A stretch of DNA of 38,862 bases from Tubulanus polymorphus (lineage: Eukaryota > Nemertea > Palaeonemertea > Tubulaniformes > Tubulanidae). The notes beneath the pieces are model-generated. The model was not told where the DNA came from and did no database searches. It saw nothing but the letters and a program-made list of their open reading frames with translations. Made by a program: the position numbers and the translations under genes. Of the stretch, positions 21,973-38,862 are shown one piece after another. Numbering within the stretch: the first letter of the stretch is position 1; each line of letters starts with the position of its first letter. The stretch spans positions 64,001 to 102,862 of the forward strand of contig NW_027437453.1 of NCBI RefSeq assembly GCF_964204645.1. Reading direction: 5' to 3'.

Positions 21973-24900
21973 CTAAAAGTCTGCATAAGCGTTAATGCAT
22001 GCTTTTATTTCTGTTGTTAGGTATCCTTTTGGCGTAAGCTTGAAGCCCCATTTCCAAATTACGGGCCGACTAACTTCCTCTATCCAGTCAATTTTTCCAT
22101 TTCCTTTTTTGAATAGAACCTCCGGTTCTATCTTTCCAGTCAACCCCCCTTTATACCACCGTAGTTTTATAACTTCGTCATTTATTTCAATCACCTCGCC
22201 TATTTGAGGCCAGTAATCTGCATATTTTGCCATGTCTAATAAGCACAAATCGCCAACTACCATTTCTCTTTCAACATCTTTGACCGTTGAAGTTCCGGAT
22301 TTCTTACCAATTACAACCTAAAATTTCGAAAATAAAACGTTATCAAGCAACTTATTACAGCACTGTCATTATATGATAATAGTTCATCAAAATGGATACC
22401 TTTGAAAGCAAAGGTTTTTTAGTATACTTTTAGCAGTTGGAGTAATTAAACTATGTTTATTGATGCGTGACTGGTTGACTTTCGCCATACACTCGACGTC
22501 CAATCAATGAAAAATGAACGATGCGTTATTTTGATGCATTGTACAGCATCGCCATAGATGTAAGCAATAATAACTATTGGGCGTCCTGTTTAGCAAGCCG
22601 ATAAAAATATCGATACGTAGAAGAAATGTTGGTGCAATTCGCCTTGTAGCGAGGCGTTTCAACCCTTCAGGCCCATGTATCTACAAGCCTGTGTTTTCAT
22701 TTGTTAGTTTTTCTAATAAAAACTAAAGCATTCGCTACAAAGTGAAAGCTTTTCCTGGTTAACCGATACGGTATGTAATAAGTTAGTGCAATTACATGCA
22801 CTTGTACAAAAGCGTCTGAAATAATATTTCGTCACATTTTATGTGTAGAAATCAAAAGAACTTGAATAGAAAATATTACAATTGCTATTACAATCCCGAG
22901 ACCAAGTTAAGTAAACTAATGGATGGTTTTAGGCTTAGATTTTGTCATTTTGATAATTGGCTGTCCTTAGTTTTTGATTCAACTCGGTAACGAAGAAGAA
23001 CCGGCATAAATTTGCAATGAAATAAGAATATGCTGCACTGCGATTGTAACTACTTCTTGGGCTCTGCTTCATTAAAAGAATAAGCGGGACAAATTAAGTA
23101 ATCTTACACGGGGTATTGGCGAATCATCGTCAGATAAATCTGATAGCCCGTCGTCTGTATCATCGTCAGCATCGTTCTCGGCTTCACACTGTTTTAGCTT
23201 GTTTTTGACAGCTTCGTCGATTTCTCCAAGCATCCACATGTCGGAAAATTCGTATGGATCTCCTGAAACATTTAACATTGTTTGTTTATGAAGAGTGTTA
23301 TGCCAACTATTTCTTGTCTTAGAAAAAGGACGATGCATTGGCCGATACTCAGAGCTGAAACGCAATTAAGCCTTCTCAATACAGAACCTCAGCTTAACTT
23401 ACCGTCTTCATTTATTCTAAGTTCCAATTCTTCGAGGTACTTTTTCCACCACGATCGATCTTCATTCGCCATAAATTTGAACGCACGTTCGACATCACTA
23501 CGTAGCCGGTTGAATTCAATATTGTCGAAGTTTGGTTTGATCATATCCGGCACTCCAGAAGGAATTTTTCGAAGGAGGTGTCCAAACTTGTCTCCATCGC
23601 AATCAATCCACACGCGATCTGTTGACCATTTTTTTGTGGTCATCTTTGCTTGGCCATTCGCATCTCGAGATATTTTAAATACATGAGGCTTCGAATGAAA
23701 AGAGATCTTTTCTATTTCCTCACTCAGCCATGACGAAATATTGTAGCAGTGGTCGATTTCGATGCCTACTGGTGAATGTTTTTTGTCACATGCCTCAAAG
23801 GCAGAGATTAACTGTTGCATCGTAATAGCATCGTGTCTGTTCAGATATGTTGAAAAACGCGAGAAAAGCTGGTCGATATCCTCGTGAGTATGTCCTACCA
23901 TCAGAAAGCTTACTTTGATTTTGTCAAAGATACGCATTTGCACAAGCATGTGCAGAAATGCAAAAACAAATCTATTCTTGTTGTCTCTCCAACAATTATC
24001 CATTTGCAAATACAATGTAGGGGGAAGATCTTCCTTATGAAGGAAAAGAATGTTCAAAATAATATTCATTGTTAGATTTCCCGAATGCGGATATTCACAT
24101 TTGTCGAAGAAACCGTAGACTTGTCTCCCATGTAGTATGACACCTGTTACATGCGTTTTCATGCGCCATGCAGATGATATCGATTTCGGTACAGTTGAAA
24201 AATGGGGAATAAACGTCTTCGCTTGATCCATTCCGTCGATTATTAAGGACATGTATTTCGCTGGATTTTTCCGAGCTTTCTCGGCGTGTTTGTAATATTT
24301 CTGTCTCTCTACACTAGAACATAAAAAACAGAAAATTACGTATTATAAGTTCGTGCATTGGTAGAAAAATGATTCCAAAATTCCTCACGATTGCAGAATT
24401 TATGTATGATGGCAGATGGACATGGGGCATCATATTCTGATTTATCGGAAAAATTTCAAATCCTGAAAATAGGATTGTTTTCATGCCACAGAAATGACGT
24501 CAACAGTGAAGAAACCTGTTTTTATTACCTAACACGCATTGTTGTTAACGTTTTGTTTGCGTTTTTGATGTTTTTATGCGAATTGAAGAAATTATTAATC
24601 TCCAAAAGCGCTTCACAAAAGCGTGTTAGTAAATATTTTCAAGATTTGAGAAAAATGGATTTTTTTCTTATTAGACCCAATATATCATTAATACCCCAAC
24701 GATCTATTTATGAATACAAAACTACTGCGCACTAGCTGCTGTCACCGCAAAGATGAGCACCGGGGCATGAATTTTTGTGGCAGTCAACCAATAAACAATT
24801 AATGCCACGGCCAAAAATAGGCGTGAAAACATTCAAATATAAGAACATTCAAATAGAATCTTATCAGTTTGCATTCATTTGCATGAGAACATTCAAATAG

Positions 24901-26704
24901 AATCTTATCAGTTTGCGAGAATTTCAATCCAGACGACCATTGCATCAAAACACTGTTCAAATACTTAGCACGCGCTGTATGCGAATCAAAATCTAAATCT
25001 AAACAGTTAGATTTGGATGTGGCATTTTAATGATGTGAACATAAACATTCACTTACTTTTGCTGTCGTAAGTGTTTTTCTCGATACTTGAGTACTTTCTT
25101 GCGTTTTTTCTTATTTTTGGTCGCCTGTAGGAGATCTTTTACCTTAACGCACTTGTCACACTTTGAAAATCTACCGACCTGAAAATAGTTATGATAATAA
25201 TCTATTACTTCTCTCCAGGATTGCTCAAACTCGAATCGATTTGAAATACACTTAAAATGAGAATGTTACAGCATGCAGTAAAAAGAAGAATTATACCTTC
25301 GGGATAGAAACGTTCTCGAAATGATTTCTCCACAAATGATAAAAGTGTGATTCAGAACAAACATTATCTGTGCCTAGTTCTTCTTCACACATTCTGAACA
25401 CGTCCCCTTTTGTAAGGCAGGATGGTAGATGCAGCTTCTCCTGGTTTGGCAATTTGTCAGCAAACTTTTCGCAGTATTCCCGTAGCCAAGCCATTGTAAC
25501 TTGACTTGCCGATGTAAAACTACCCGATCTTGATATACCAGGAGGAGATATAGATTTTGCGCTACCTAAAATTGAAGAGAAATAGTCAGATTTTTAATCA
25601 GACAGTCTAAGATACGTTTCTAACATCCTCAGATTAAAATATCATTTTATAAGTATACCACCAGTATTCGTAATCCAAATAATTTCCGAGGAGAAAGTAT
25701 CTATGAAAGACTTATGTCTTAGTTGTGTGGAAATTATTAGTATGTATGAAATATCTCATTATGAGATGTTGGATGAATTAACAAAATAAGAGAGATATGA
25801 GAGGTTAATGTTTATTTTAGAATGACAAAATTCGAGAAAACTGAGACCCGAAAGTGAAAAACAAAGATGCAACATACCTTCAGTAAATTCTCGTTTAATA
25901 CTGTAGTATCTTGACTTCTTTATTCCTAAGGCTAACATCCAAGCCCGTGAGCAGGTTTTAAAAGCACCAATTGTGAAAATCACGTTTAGACTATCGGTAT
26001 CAGTTTCTATAGAGTGATGTAGAAGGTAGTCTAGGATGAATTGTTTTTGCTCATACATTTTTAATGACTGAAAGTCGGATCTAACGTCGGATATTTTTTG
26101 CAAGGGAATTTCAGCTAAGCACCATTCATCGCAGCAGTGTGTTGAGCATAGCTTGTTGACAGGTATGAGACAGCGAGTTGCTGGAAAAAAAACAAAATCA
26201 TGTTCGTTGGCTGAAACTTTGTTTGCGACCGTTTGGCCCCATATAAATTGTTTATGCCCGCTTTTTGCCTTAACATTAGTTTATAGGAAAATTCACTGCC
26301 ACACAAAAAAAAATTCTCAAGACACTTCCCTGCGGCGACATAGCTAGTCTCGTACGAATATATAGATTCTAAGTTTAAAGATGATGATAGACACACCGAC
26401 AGACCTTACCGCTTTTATCATTAGACAAATTCTTGAGGTGAGTTGTCTTTGCTTTTTTTGTAGATCCTATTGGACGTCCTCGTTTGCGTTTAAGACCTAT
26501 TGTAATATATAGTTAGATAGACATTAAAATCCCCGACATGCGATAGATTTACTATACTACTATTTCAGATAGAAATGATCAGTTTTCAGAAGCCCAAAGG
26601 ACTCAGTTTCACATTAAAGTTGAGCTTACCAGAGCTAATTGCTGGCGGCAGATTTTCTTCATTTTCATCACTTTCACTGAGATCTGAGTCTCTAAATGGA
26701 TCAT
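21973..26704 (-). CDS. DUF7869-like (DDE/RNase-H-type) protein with AT-hook and SH3-like tail
   Basis: Eight exons read on the minus strand: 26704-26630, 26496-26410, 26180-25878, 25565-25297, 25178-25057, 24313-23403, 23262-23108, 22317-21973; every phase closes, giving at least 754 aa. The start exon was not found. In order: an acidic patch (SDLSESDENEEN); an AT-hook (KRKRGRPIGSTKKAK, about residues 27-41); a Cys-rich segment (CSTHCCDEWC) followed by helical sequence containing IGAFKTCSRAW and SRYYSIKREF; CDKCVK at about 250; and the core with IIDGMDQAKT (Asp 311 and 314), MDNCWRDNKN (Asp 390) and GHTHEDIDQLF (Asp 430). Then come an acidic linker (DDDTDDGLSDLSDDD) and a C-terminal SH3/PWWP-like part (IGEVIEINDEVIKLRWYKGG). 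I recall this motif series from metazoan DUF7869 proteins; the three Asp/His clusters suggest a transposase-type nuclease fold. It is intact and intron-rich, unlike a fresh transposon, so it may be domesticated. Catalysis is not demonstrated. Confidence 0.85.
24833..24920. repeat. Short direct duplication inside an intron
   Basis: GAACATTCAAATAGAATCTT followed by ATCAGTTTGC occurs twice about 50 bp apart (from about 24843 and 24891), within the intron between exons 24313 and 25057 of the DUF7869-like gene. A third partial copy (ACATTCAAATATAAGAACAT) precedes them. Confidence 0.7.
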
Positions 26705-28011
26705 CTGTAATTCAATACACAATACATCTGTAGGGAAATATGCGAAGAGATCTTTTTTGTGCGTAAAAGTTAACGCGTTATACGTTGTGTTGTACATGTA
26801 GTTAGAAATAAAAACTGTAGATTAGCTATAGGTATCAAAAGTAAAGTATTTTTATCATTATGATCACTTGACATTTGATAAACGAGAGTTTCCGCCGAGA
26901 CGTGTTAACATGTACGGTAATTGGAGCAATTCCCGTGATCAGAAAATCAATTAAATCGAACCTCTGTCCAAAAGATATTTCCCACTTAGTTTTTTGCTTT
27001 ATTAGTATAGAATCTTAAATTGACTGTAAAACTGTATCTGCCAGATATGCATATTTGAGCCCATTTTCCTTAATTTTAAACATGGACCCTTTAACAAATT
27101 AGAGTCCATGCAAATAATAAAAACAAAGAGTGCATGTTTACGTCCAGCCGATATGCAGTCTGTCCTTGACCATTCAAGAAAGCACTTGTTCCAGTCCCTG
27201 CGGGGGTTCGAGTACTCTCATGTACTGAAATGCTGGTGATCTTATCGTAGACAAATATTACCATCAACCCAGCGTGAAAAGAAAAACTTTAGCAGCATGC
27301 AGCGGGATGGCCTAAGGCAGAGTGAGCAATACTTTAAAATGTGACTTCAGATGGGTAATTTAGAATGGATTCCGTCAATGTGGTGGATAAAGATATTCTC
27401 CTTTCGCGACCCTTGATCAAGACTCACATGCGTCAATCGCAGTTAAATTGGTAAAAATTGAATAGAATCGGCTGTGTACAAAAAATAAAGCACAACGTCC
27501 GTTATCAGCCAAGGTGCAAGATTAGAAAATATGTAGATTTATGGTTCAAAATTTGACACTGTTTGAGTTTGGTTTAAATCACGTGCCTCAATGTTTTTGG
27601 ACGTCATCTTCTTAGGTTCTTTCCTTAATCAACTAATAAGTGTCTATTAGGACACCATCAAAATCAGAGATTGATCAAAAAGAACATGTTCACATGAATA
27701 GAAAACTCAATCTGTTTATATTTCGCTTATATCATATCAAAGAAATATGAAAAATTTCTGTATGATACGTCTAAGCAGGTGTGCTCCTGTAAACATTGAA
27801 CGGTTGTAGTTACTCTTCTCAAAATGTCAAGCACCACCGATTTGATATCTGCATATTCGACCTCTTATAAAACTGACCACCTATAATCTGTAACAGTTGG
27901 TACCTTAACCGCCAAAACTATCGCCGAAATTACAGGCAGTTTATAAAACCAGCTGTTCGGCAGCTCATTTTATAAATTATTTTTAGAACTTAAATGACTT
28001 TGAAGCATTAA
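26705..28011. other. Upstream region of the DUF7869-like gene; possible SINE fragments
   Basis: The missing first exon (phase-1 donor) should lie here or further upstream, but I could not identify it. Around 27190-27230 a B-box-like GGGGTTCGAGTACTC appears, and at about 27302-27327 an A-box-like GGGATGGCCTAAGGCAGAGT; order and spacing are not those of a tRNA, so these are at most scrambled SINE pieces. Confidence 0.35.
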
Positions 28012-28613
28012 CGCCACACCAAAAAAATCATGTTTCTCGGGCGGGGCAATCACCAAAATGGGTAGATAGGTGGGGGATATTTTTTCTTTTTATAGAAAAC
28101 AAAATATTTGGTATACTTCTGAAAATGGGTAGGTCGCCGTAAAAACCTTTCACTGGACCAAATTTTTAGTCAGGAATATGATTAACAGCTTGTAGACCAC
28201 TATAATAAAAGGAAGTTCTGGCGTTTGTACAATTAACTATTCAAAAACTATATTTCACGGAATTCCTGGAATTTTACAATTCAAGGTCGCTATCAATGTC
28301 TTATCAGCAAAATGGTCTGAGCATGGCTGTATCATTTCCAGAATCAAATTTATAAATCCGATGTAATAAAGTATTTTTATGATGTTGATATCAGTGCTGA
28401 CATCACAATTTGATTAAGAAAAAATATATTTACGAGAATTAGAGCGTTTTGTAGTCGGCCGGCCACATATATATTTTCAAAAGTTAAATCTATCTTCAAA
28501 ATTTTGAAAAAGGGTCGGTAGGCAATTATATTCTAATCTGAAAATGATTATTTGAAACGACGAAATATCGGGTCGGTCGGGCCCGAGAAACACGGTTTTC
28601 TTTTGGCATGGCC
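28012..28613. mobile_element. ~600-bp MITE with TAA target duplication
   Basis: The ends are inverted: CGCCACACC followed by AAAA and TGTTTCTCGGGC on the left, GGCATGGCC preceded by TTTT and GCCCGAGAAACACGG on the right, about 30 bp in all. TAA flanks both sides (28009-28011 and 28614-28616). The interior carries GGGTCGG / GGGTAGG words and no coding capacity. A 3-bp TWA-type duplication is what PIF/Harbinger elements make, so a non-autonomous member of that group is plausible. Confidence 0.65.
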
Positions 28614-28936
28614 TAAAGATTTTTTTCATGCGTATTTCCAATGGATTACGCTAATCCATAGCACGGTATTCGATAAAACCGGTGATGTCCAGTCGGCTGG
28701 TTATTTGAGTTGCTTTTCAGATTGGTTCAGTCTAATTTGCCGGTACTCTCAATTTCACAATTCTTAAATATCCAACTTGCAGCTTGTTCATTTACACGAG
28801 ATATCACAAGAATGATATATTAAGGTGCATTTAATGTATTTGTATCCGTAAAATAGGTTGAAAAATGAATAAGAAAATGAAGATAAAATACACTGTATGT
28901 GGTAATCTAAAAGCACGTTCAAATCTTTATTGACTT
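28614..28936. other. 3' flank of the kinase gene
   Basis: Unique AT-rich sequence between the MITE and the kinase stop codon; no gene seen. AATAAA read on the minus strand (TTTATT at about 28926-28931) lies directly after the stop and could be the poly(A) signal. Confidence 0.45.
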
Positions 28937-30648
28937 TTAATTACTGTAACATATTTCAATTTGTTCAGCAGAATATTGAGCGGACGGTCGCAATGCACAA
29001 TTGCGATCCCGACATGCATTGGAAAGGTTTTTCAACAAATCCAGACCACACAACGTAACCAACACCTTCAAAATTCGACCAAACGAATACATATCGCTGG
29101 CGGCTGACTGTGCAGCTCCCCATACATTTCTCAATTCCCAACCAATGTGGCTATGCTTTCTGTTGTATATGTCTCTCTCCGCAGGGCTGAGATAGTATTT
29201 TCTCGGATTCGTTGTGAGAGTTGCGGAACCGAAATCAATGATTTTCACTCTGAGTGTAGATGGAACTAGTATATTATTGTCATGAAGGTCATTGTGTAAA
29301 ATCTTTTCACCATGAAGGAAGGCTAATCCTTTCGCAATTTTCATGCAAACGAACATTAACTTTTCTTTCGATAACTTGTTATTTCTAATAACGTGACGAA
29401 GAGTACAGTCTTCGTCCGACACGAGTTCCATCACTAACATCTTGGACATTTCTCCATATAAGAATGGGACACACTCATGTTTGCCATTCAAGTACGCCAA
29501 AACCTTTAATTCACGCGAAAGGTCGCCCCCATCAAAGGTTTTTTTAACTGCAACGCGCACGTCTATCGCAGTCAGTTTTGATCGTGCAATGAATATTTGG
29601 CCATTTGCACCGCTCCAACGGGGATTCGAATCTACGTAAGTAAACAGTCCACTTTTCAGTCTAACCGGAACTGCACACAGTTCGCGATTCAATGCGCTGG
29701 ATGACGAGTAACGGCTCTTTAAATGTGGTACTCTACTACCTGCCATTGAACGAACACTGGTCGACCGCATTATGACAGAAGAGAACACTTTTGTCACATT
29801 ACAGTTAACTTTCCCTGGTAAAATAGTTTGCTTAGGGCATTTACTGATGGCATGTAACTGTAACTGTTGCCGTTGAACGATCTCATTTAGGTTTGATAAC
29901 TGCAAAGCCTGTTTTTGTTTATTGTTAGCTCGACGGCGACGATTCTTCCTGATGACCCTTGCAGCCTTTCCGTGGGCGATACCTGAAGTGATAGATATGA
30001 AAATAGTATTACTTCTATACGGTATTTTTCACTTGAAAAAAAATAGAAAGATGATTTTTGTCTTTCATAGACCGGTCATTGCTTTCCTGACTGACATGCA
30101 ACTAAATAATGTTAATTATGACGAATTGAAAAATTAACCCAAACGTAACTTATAAAACCATGTCAGTATAGTAGGCCTAGTTTAACCACATGTAGGTTGG
30201 GCTGTAAAGTTATGACTTCAGTGATCCCGTAAGCTGTGGACAGACGTTAATTGAATCTACGCCTTTTAACCACTCTTATGTCGGTATTCAAGAAGACTAT
30301 AACTTGATAATTGATAGGTTATGACTTCAGTGATACCTGACGGTGGATATTAAGCGTTTGTATTGTATATTTCCTCGAAGATTTCGAATAAATCAGTGGC
30401 GCTTTTTAACCGCTCTAATGTCGGTATTCAAGAAGACATAACTTGATAGGTTATGACTTCAGTGATACCTGACAGTGGATAAAAAGCGTTTGATTATTTC
30501 TAGAATGTTTGATACGTCAATTAATGACCCACAACCTTCGTATCCAGAAGACTCATGACTTCGGTACTAGACCCTTCACATATATCTAATTTGAATAGGC
30601 ATTTTCAAGATGTTTAAATCGCTTACCTAAATCATGATTTTGTTCCAT
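28937..30648 (-). CDS. Protein kinase-like protein, 355 aa, two exons
   Basis: Exon 1 is only 22 coding bases (30648-30627, MEQNHDL plus one base); exon 2 is 29982-28937. The 5' donor GTAAGC and acceptor TTCAG close in frame. Residues 1-110 are basic and Gln/Ser-rich without a known domain (RKNRRRRANNKQKQ may be a nuclear signal). The kinase domain fills about residues 125-350: Gly loop SGANGQIFIA, VAVKK with Lys 154, Glu in SRELKVLAYL, catalytic loop HNDLHDNN with Asp 239, IDFG with Asp 257, WELRN in place of APE, SDMYSFGRIL, and ALRPSA near the end. The ATP- and Mg-binding residues are present, so it may be active; HRD is HND and the activation segment is unusual. It is a compact, divergent kinase; whether Ser/Thr or Tyr specific cannot be said. 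It lies divergently from nothing obvious and shares its strand with the DUF7869-like gene. Confidence 0.88.
30175..30510. repeat. Three tandem copies of a ~110-130 bp repeat in the kinase intron
   Basis: GTTATGACTTCAGTGATNCC starts copies near 30209, 30317 and 30450. Each continues with TGGA, a variable piece, GCGCTTTTTAACC or GCCTTTTAACC, then CTCTNATGTCGGTATTCAAG and AAGACTATAACTTGAT. Confidence 0.8.
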
Positions 30649-37310
<6,662 letters not shown>

Positions 37311-37885
37311 GGTAAAAAAGTCCCGGAATATATGTCCCCGGAAAAAAATCCCATAAGGTAGAAAAAAATGTCTCAGTTTATCATTACTGATTCAGTACAT
37401 TTTACATCAAAATAACCAGAGAACAAACTTGGTAATTATTGTGATAAATTGCACGTTAAGCATTACAAAAAATTCATTGAGTGACCATGAGAATTGTAGG
37501 CCTAGAATTTTGGCATTAACTGATTTTGCCTATTGAGAACATGTGAACTCATTACATGATACGTCAAATTTATAGTACAAAAAAATTAAAGTAGAGCCAT
37601 TAGTTGTAATCAAAAGTTAAAATTGTAACAAAGAATGTATTACGAAGTTTGTTCTCTGGTGTTATTATGATGTGAAATTGACTACATTACCAATTTAGTG
37701 ATGATAGACTGGGACATTTTTCCGGGGATATCTTTTCCCTGGGACATTTTTTCCGGGGACATTTTAACCGTATACCGGCGTAAGGATGATTACCTAAACG
37801 GGAATGTAGGCCCAAATCCCCCGTAAATCCCTGGATGGGGGATATTTACCGGGGGATTTTTACCTGTTACCGCTAATCCGGTAAT
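37311..37885. mobile_element. Non-autonomous element with ~115-bp inverted arms
   Basis: The left arm 37311-37430 and right arm about 37645-37768 are inverted copies. They share, from outside to inside, TGTCCCCGGAAAAA, ATGTCYCAGT, TATCATNACT, TTTNACATCA and CCAGAGAACAAACTT. The centre (about 215 bp) is non-coding. Outside the right arm more related words occur up to about 37885 (GGGGGATATTTACCGGGGGA). GGAATGTAGG occurs at both 37303-37312 and 37801-37810. I cannot assign a superfamily. Confidence 0.7.
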
Positions 37886-38128
37886 ACAATCTATATAAAT
37901 GTCTTGCTTTTTCTCCCTATACCCCCAAGTTCAGTTTTCTATCAAATTTAAGTATGAAACCTGAATGAAATAGATACTGCTTTATACAGTAATATTTACG
38001 GGCTACTAGACAATGTAGTAATGAGCAGTGAATTGATTAAATAGAAAAGTTCTACGTTTGAAAACGTCCGTGGTTTCCGCAGGTATTCTGCGAGTATATA
38101 TAGATCAAAGTAAGATATCTCAGTGGAT
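37886..38128. other. 3' flank of the last gene
   Basis: Short region after the minus-strand stop at 38129. No repeat or gene seen; the open frame at 37996-38184 overlaps the real coding end in another frame. Confidence 0.4.
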
Positions 38129-38828
38129 TCAGGGCATTGACATTTGGCTGAGTGCGACATCATCATCGTCATCTTCGATCGCAAATGCTGGTCGACACAC
38201 CGGAATGATCTTGGACGTCACCCCAGAATTCGGGGACTCCATTCCTGAAGATGATGCCATAGTTGGTTCAATGCTGCTTTCATTTTCGGAAATATCTTTC
38301 ACAATCATATCACTGTATTTCCGAATGATACGTTTATACAAATGACTTTGGTCGACACCACCCACTTTTACAGTTATATCAACCGACAAGGCATTCTGCG
38401 ACTCTGAAGCACGACGACAAAAATCTAAAAATGCAGCTGGAATAGCTTTCTTTGACTTTGTGCCTGTAAAATTGAAATAGAAAGATGAATGATAAAGATA
38501 GATATTGCAAAATACACGTAATAACGAACGAAAAAATATTCATATCTAGAAATTTACTTTTCTTCTAAAATGCGTGATACTCACTTGTAGGGAAGTCTTT
38601 TAAAAATCCTTTTAAAATGTCATCTGTAGTAAAGGACGAAAATCGTCTCTTCGCCTCGACCCAGTCTCTGGTTCCAGTGATATTCACGAACGTTGCCCTG
38701 ATCACATCAAATTTCTTTGTCTGCGTTGCCTTTCGACTGCATTCCGGGAAAGTCAAATACCCGTCTTTCACCTCCATCAGTAGTCGATAAATTTTCTCTT
38801 CGCCGAGTCCTTGGAACGGTTGAAATAC
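38129..38828 (-). CDS. Unrecognised protein, last two exons (5' partial)
   Basis: Exons 38828-38585 and 38463-38129 join in frame (donor GTGAGT, acceptor TTTTACAG) and give 192 residues ending at TGA. The upstream acceptor TTTTCAAG at 38829 shows that more coding sequence lies beyond the window. The first exon (GLGEEKIYRLLMEVKDGYLT, then KFDVIRATFVNITG and RDWVEAKRRF) looks like a compact helical domain; the second continues with PAAFLDFCRRASES and then becomes Ser/Pro-rich, ending in an acidic patch (IEDDDDDVALSQ). No enzyme motif is seen. A nuclear or DNA-binding role would fit the composition but is a guess. Confidence 0.7.
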
Positions 38829-38862
38829 CTTGAAAATAAATGCGATTTTTCAGCAAGACATT

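Noticed and set aside
24391-24735. 114-aa plus-strand open frame
   Set aside because: It lies in an intron of the minus-strand DUF7869-like gene and shows no motif or splice support.
26609-26797. 62-aa minus-strand frame with ATG
   Set aside because: It overlaps the acidic exon 26704-26630 in another frame; the chosen frame joins the next exon and yields the AT-hook.

Overview
This window is eukaryotic nuclear DNA, most likely from a marine invertebrate. The genes are split into short exons by GT-AG introns. The intergenic DNA is AT-rich and full of micro-, mini- and satellite repeats, fold-back elements, a tRNA-derived SINE and a BEL/Pao retrotransposon remnant. Recurrent TAGGCCTA words and the mix of gene families would suit a mollusc or another lophotrochozoan, but that is only a tentative impression. 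No bacterial features (operons, RBS, CRISPR) are present.

Layout. (1) 127-4095, plus strand: one many-exon gene whose product I do not recognise. It has an N-terminal globular part, a coiled-coil middle made of phase-0 mini-exons, a basic linker and a conserved-looking C-terminal exon. (2) 4885-5840: a minisatellite of nested palindromes. (3) 6719-9358: the 3' part of a BEL/Pao LTR retrotransposon (end of pol with integrase, then the 3' LTR). (4) 9410-12414: two ~380 bp inverted arms around 2.2 kb that holds a small fold-back MITE, a SINE and a degenerate repeat family. (5) 13681-15613: a 24-bp satellite of about 80 copies with higher-order structure. (6) 15614-18558: an extremely AT-rich island with closely packed, intronless minus-strand ORFs (216, 39, 35 and 87 aa), interrupted by a 1-kb compound microsatellite; it looks foreign to the host gene style. 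(7) 18701-19296: nine units of an exactly 66-bp repeat that stays open on the minus strand. (8) 21973-26704, minus strand: an eight-exon gene with acidic start, AT-hook, Cys-rich region, DUF7869-like DDE/RNase-H-type core and SH3-like tail, probably a transposase-derived protein. (9) 28012-28613: a MITE with TAA duplication. (10) 28937-30648, minus strand: a two-exon protein kinase gene encoding 355 aa. (11) 31139-31316: a TA microsatellite. (12) 31317-38128: a long stretch without genes apart from a ~490 bp TIR element near 37.3-37.8 kb. (13) 38129-38828, minus strand: the last two exons of an unrecognised gene running off the window.

The genes do not form an obvious pathway. The exon chains were built by hand from splice sites and reading phase. 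In the three interior genes the phases close at nearly every junction, which is the main support for the models. Family names are recalled, not searched.
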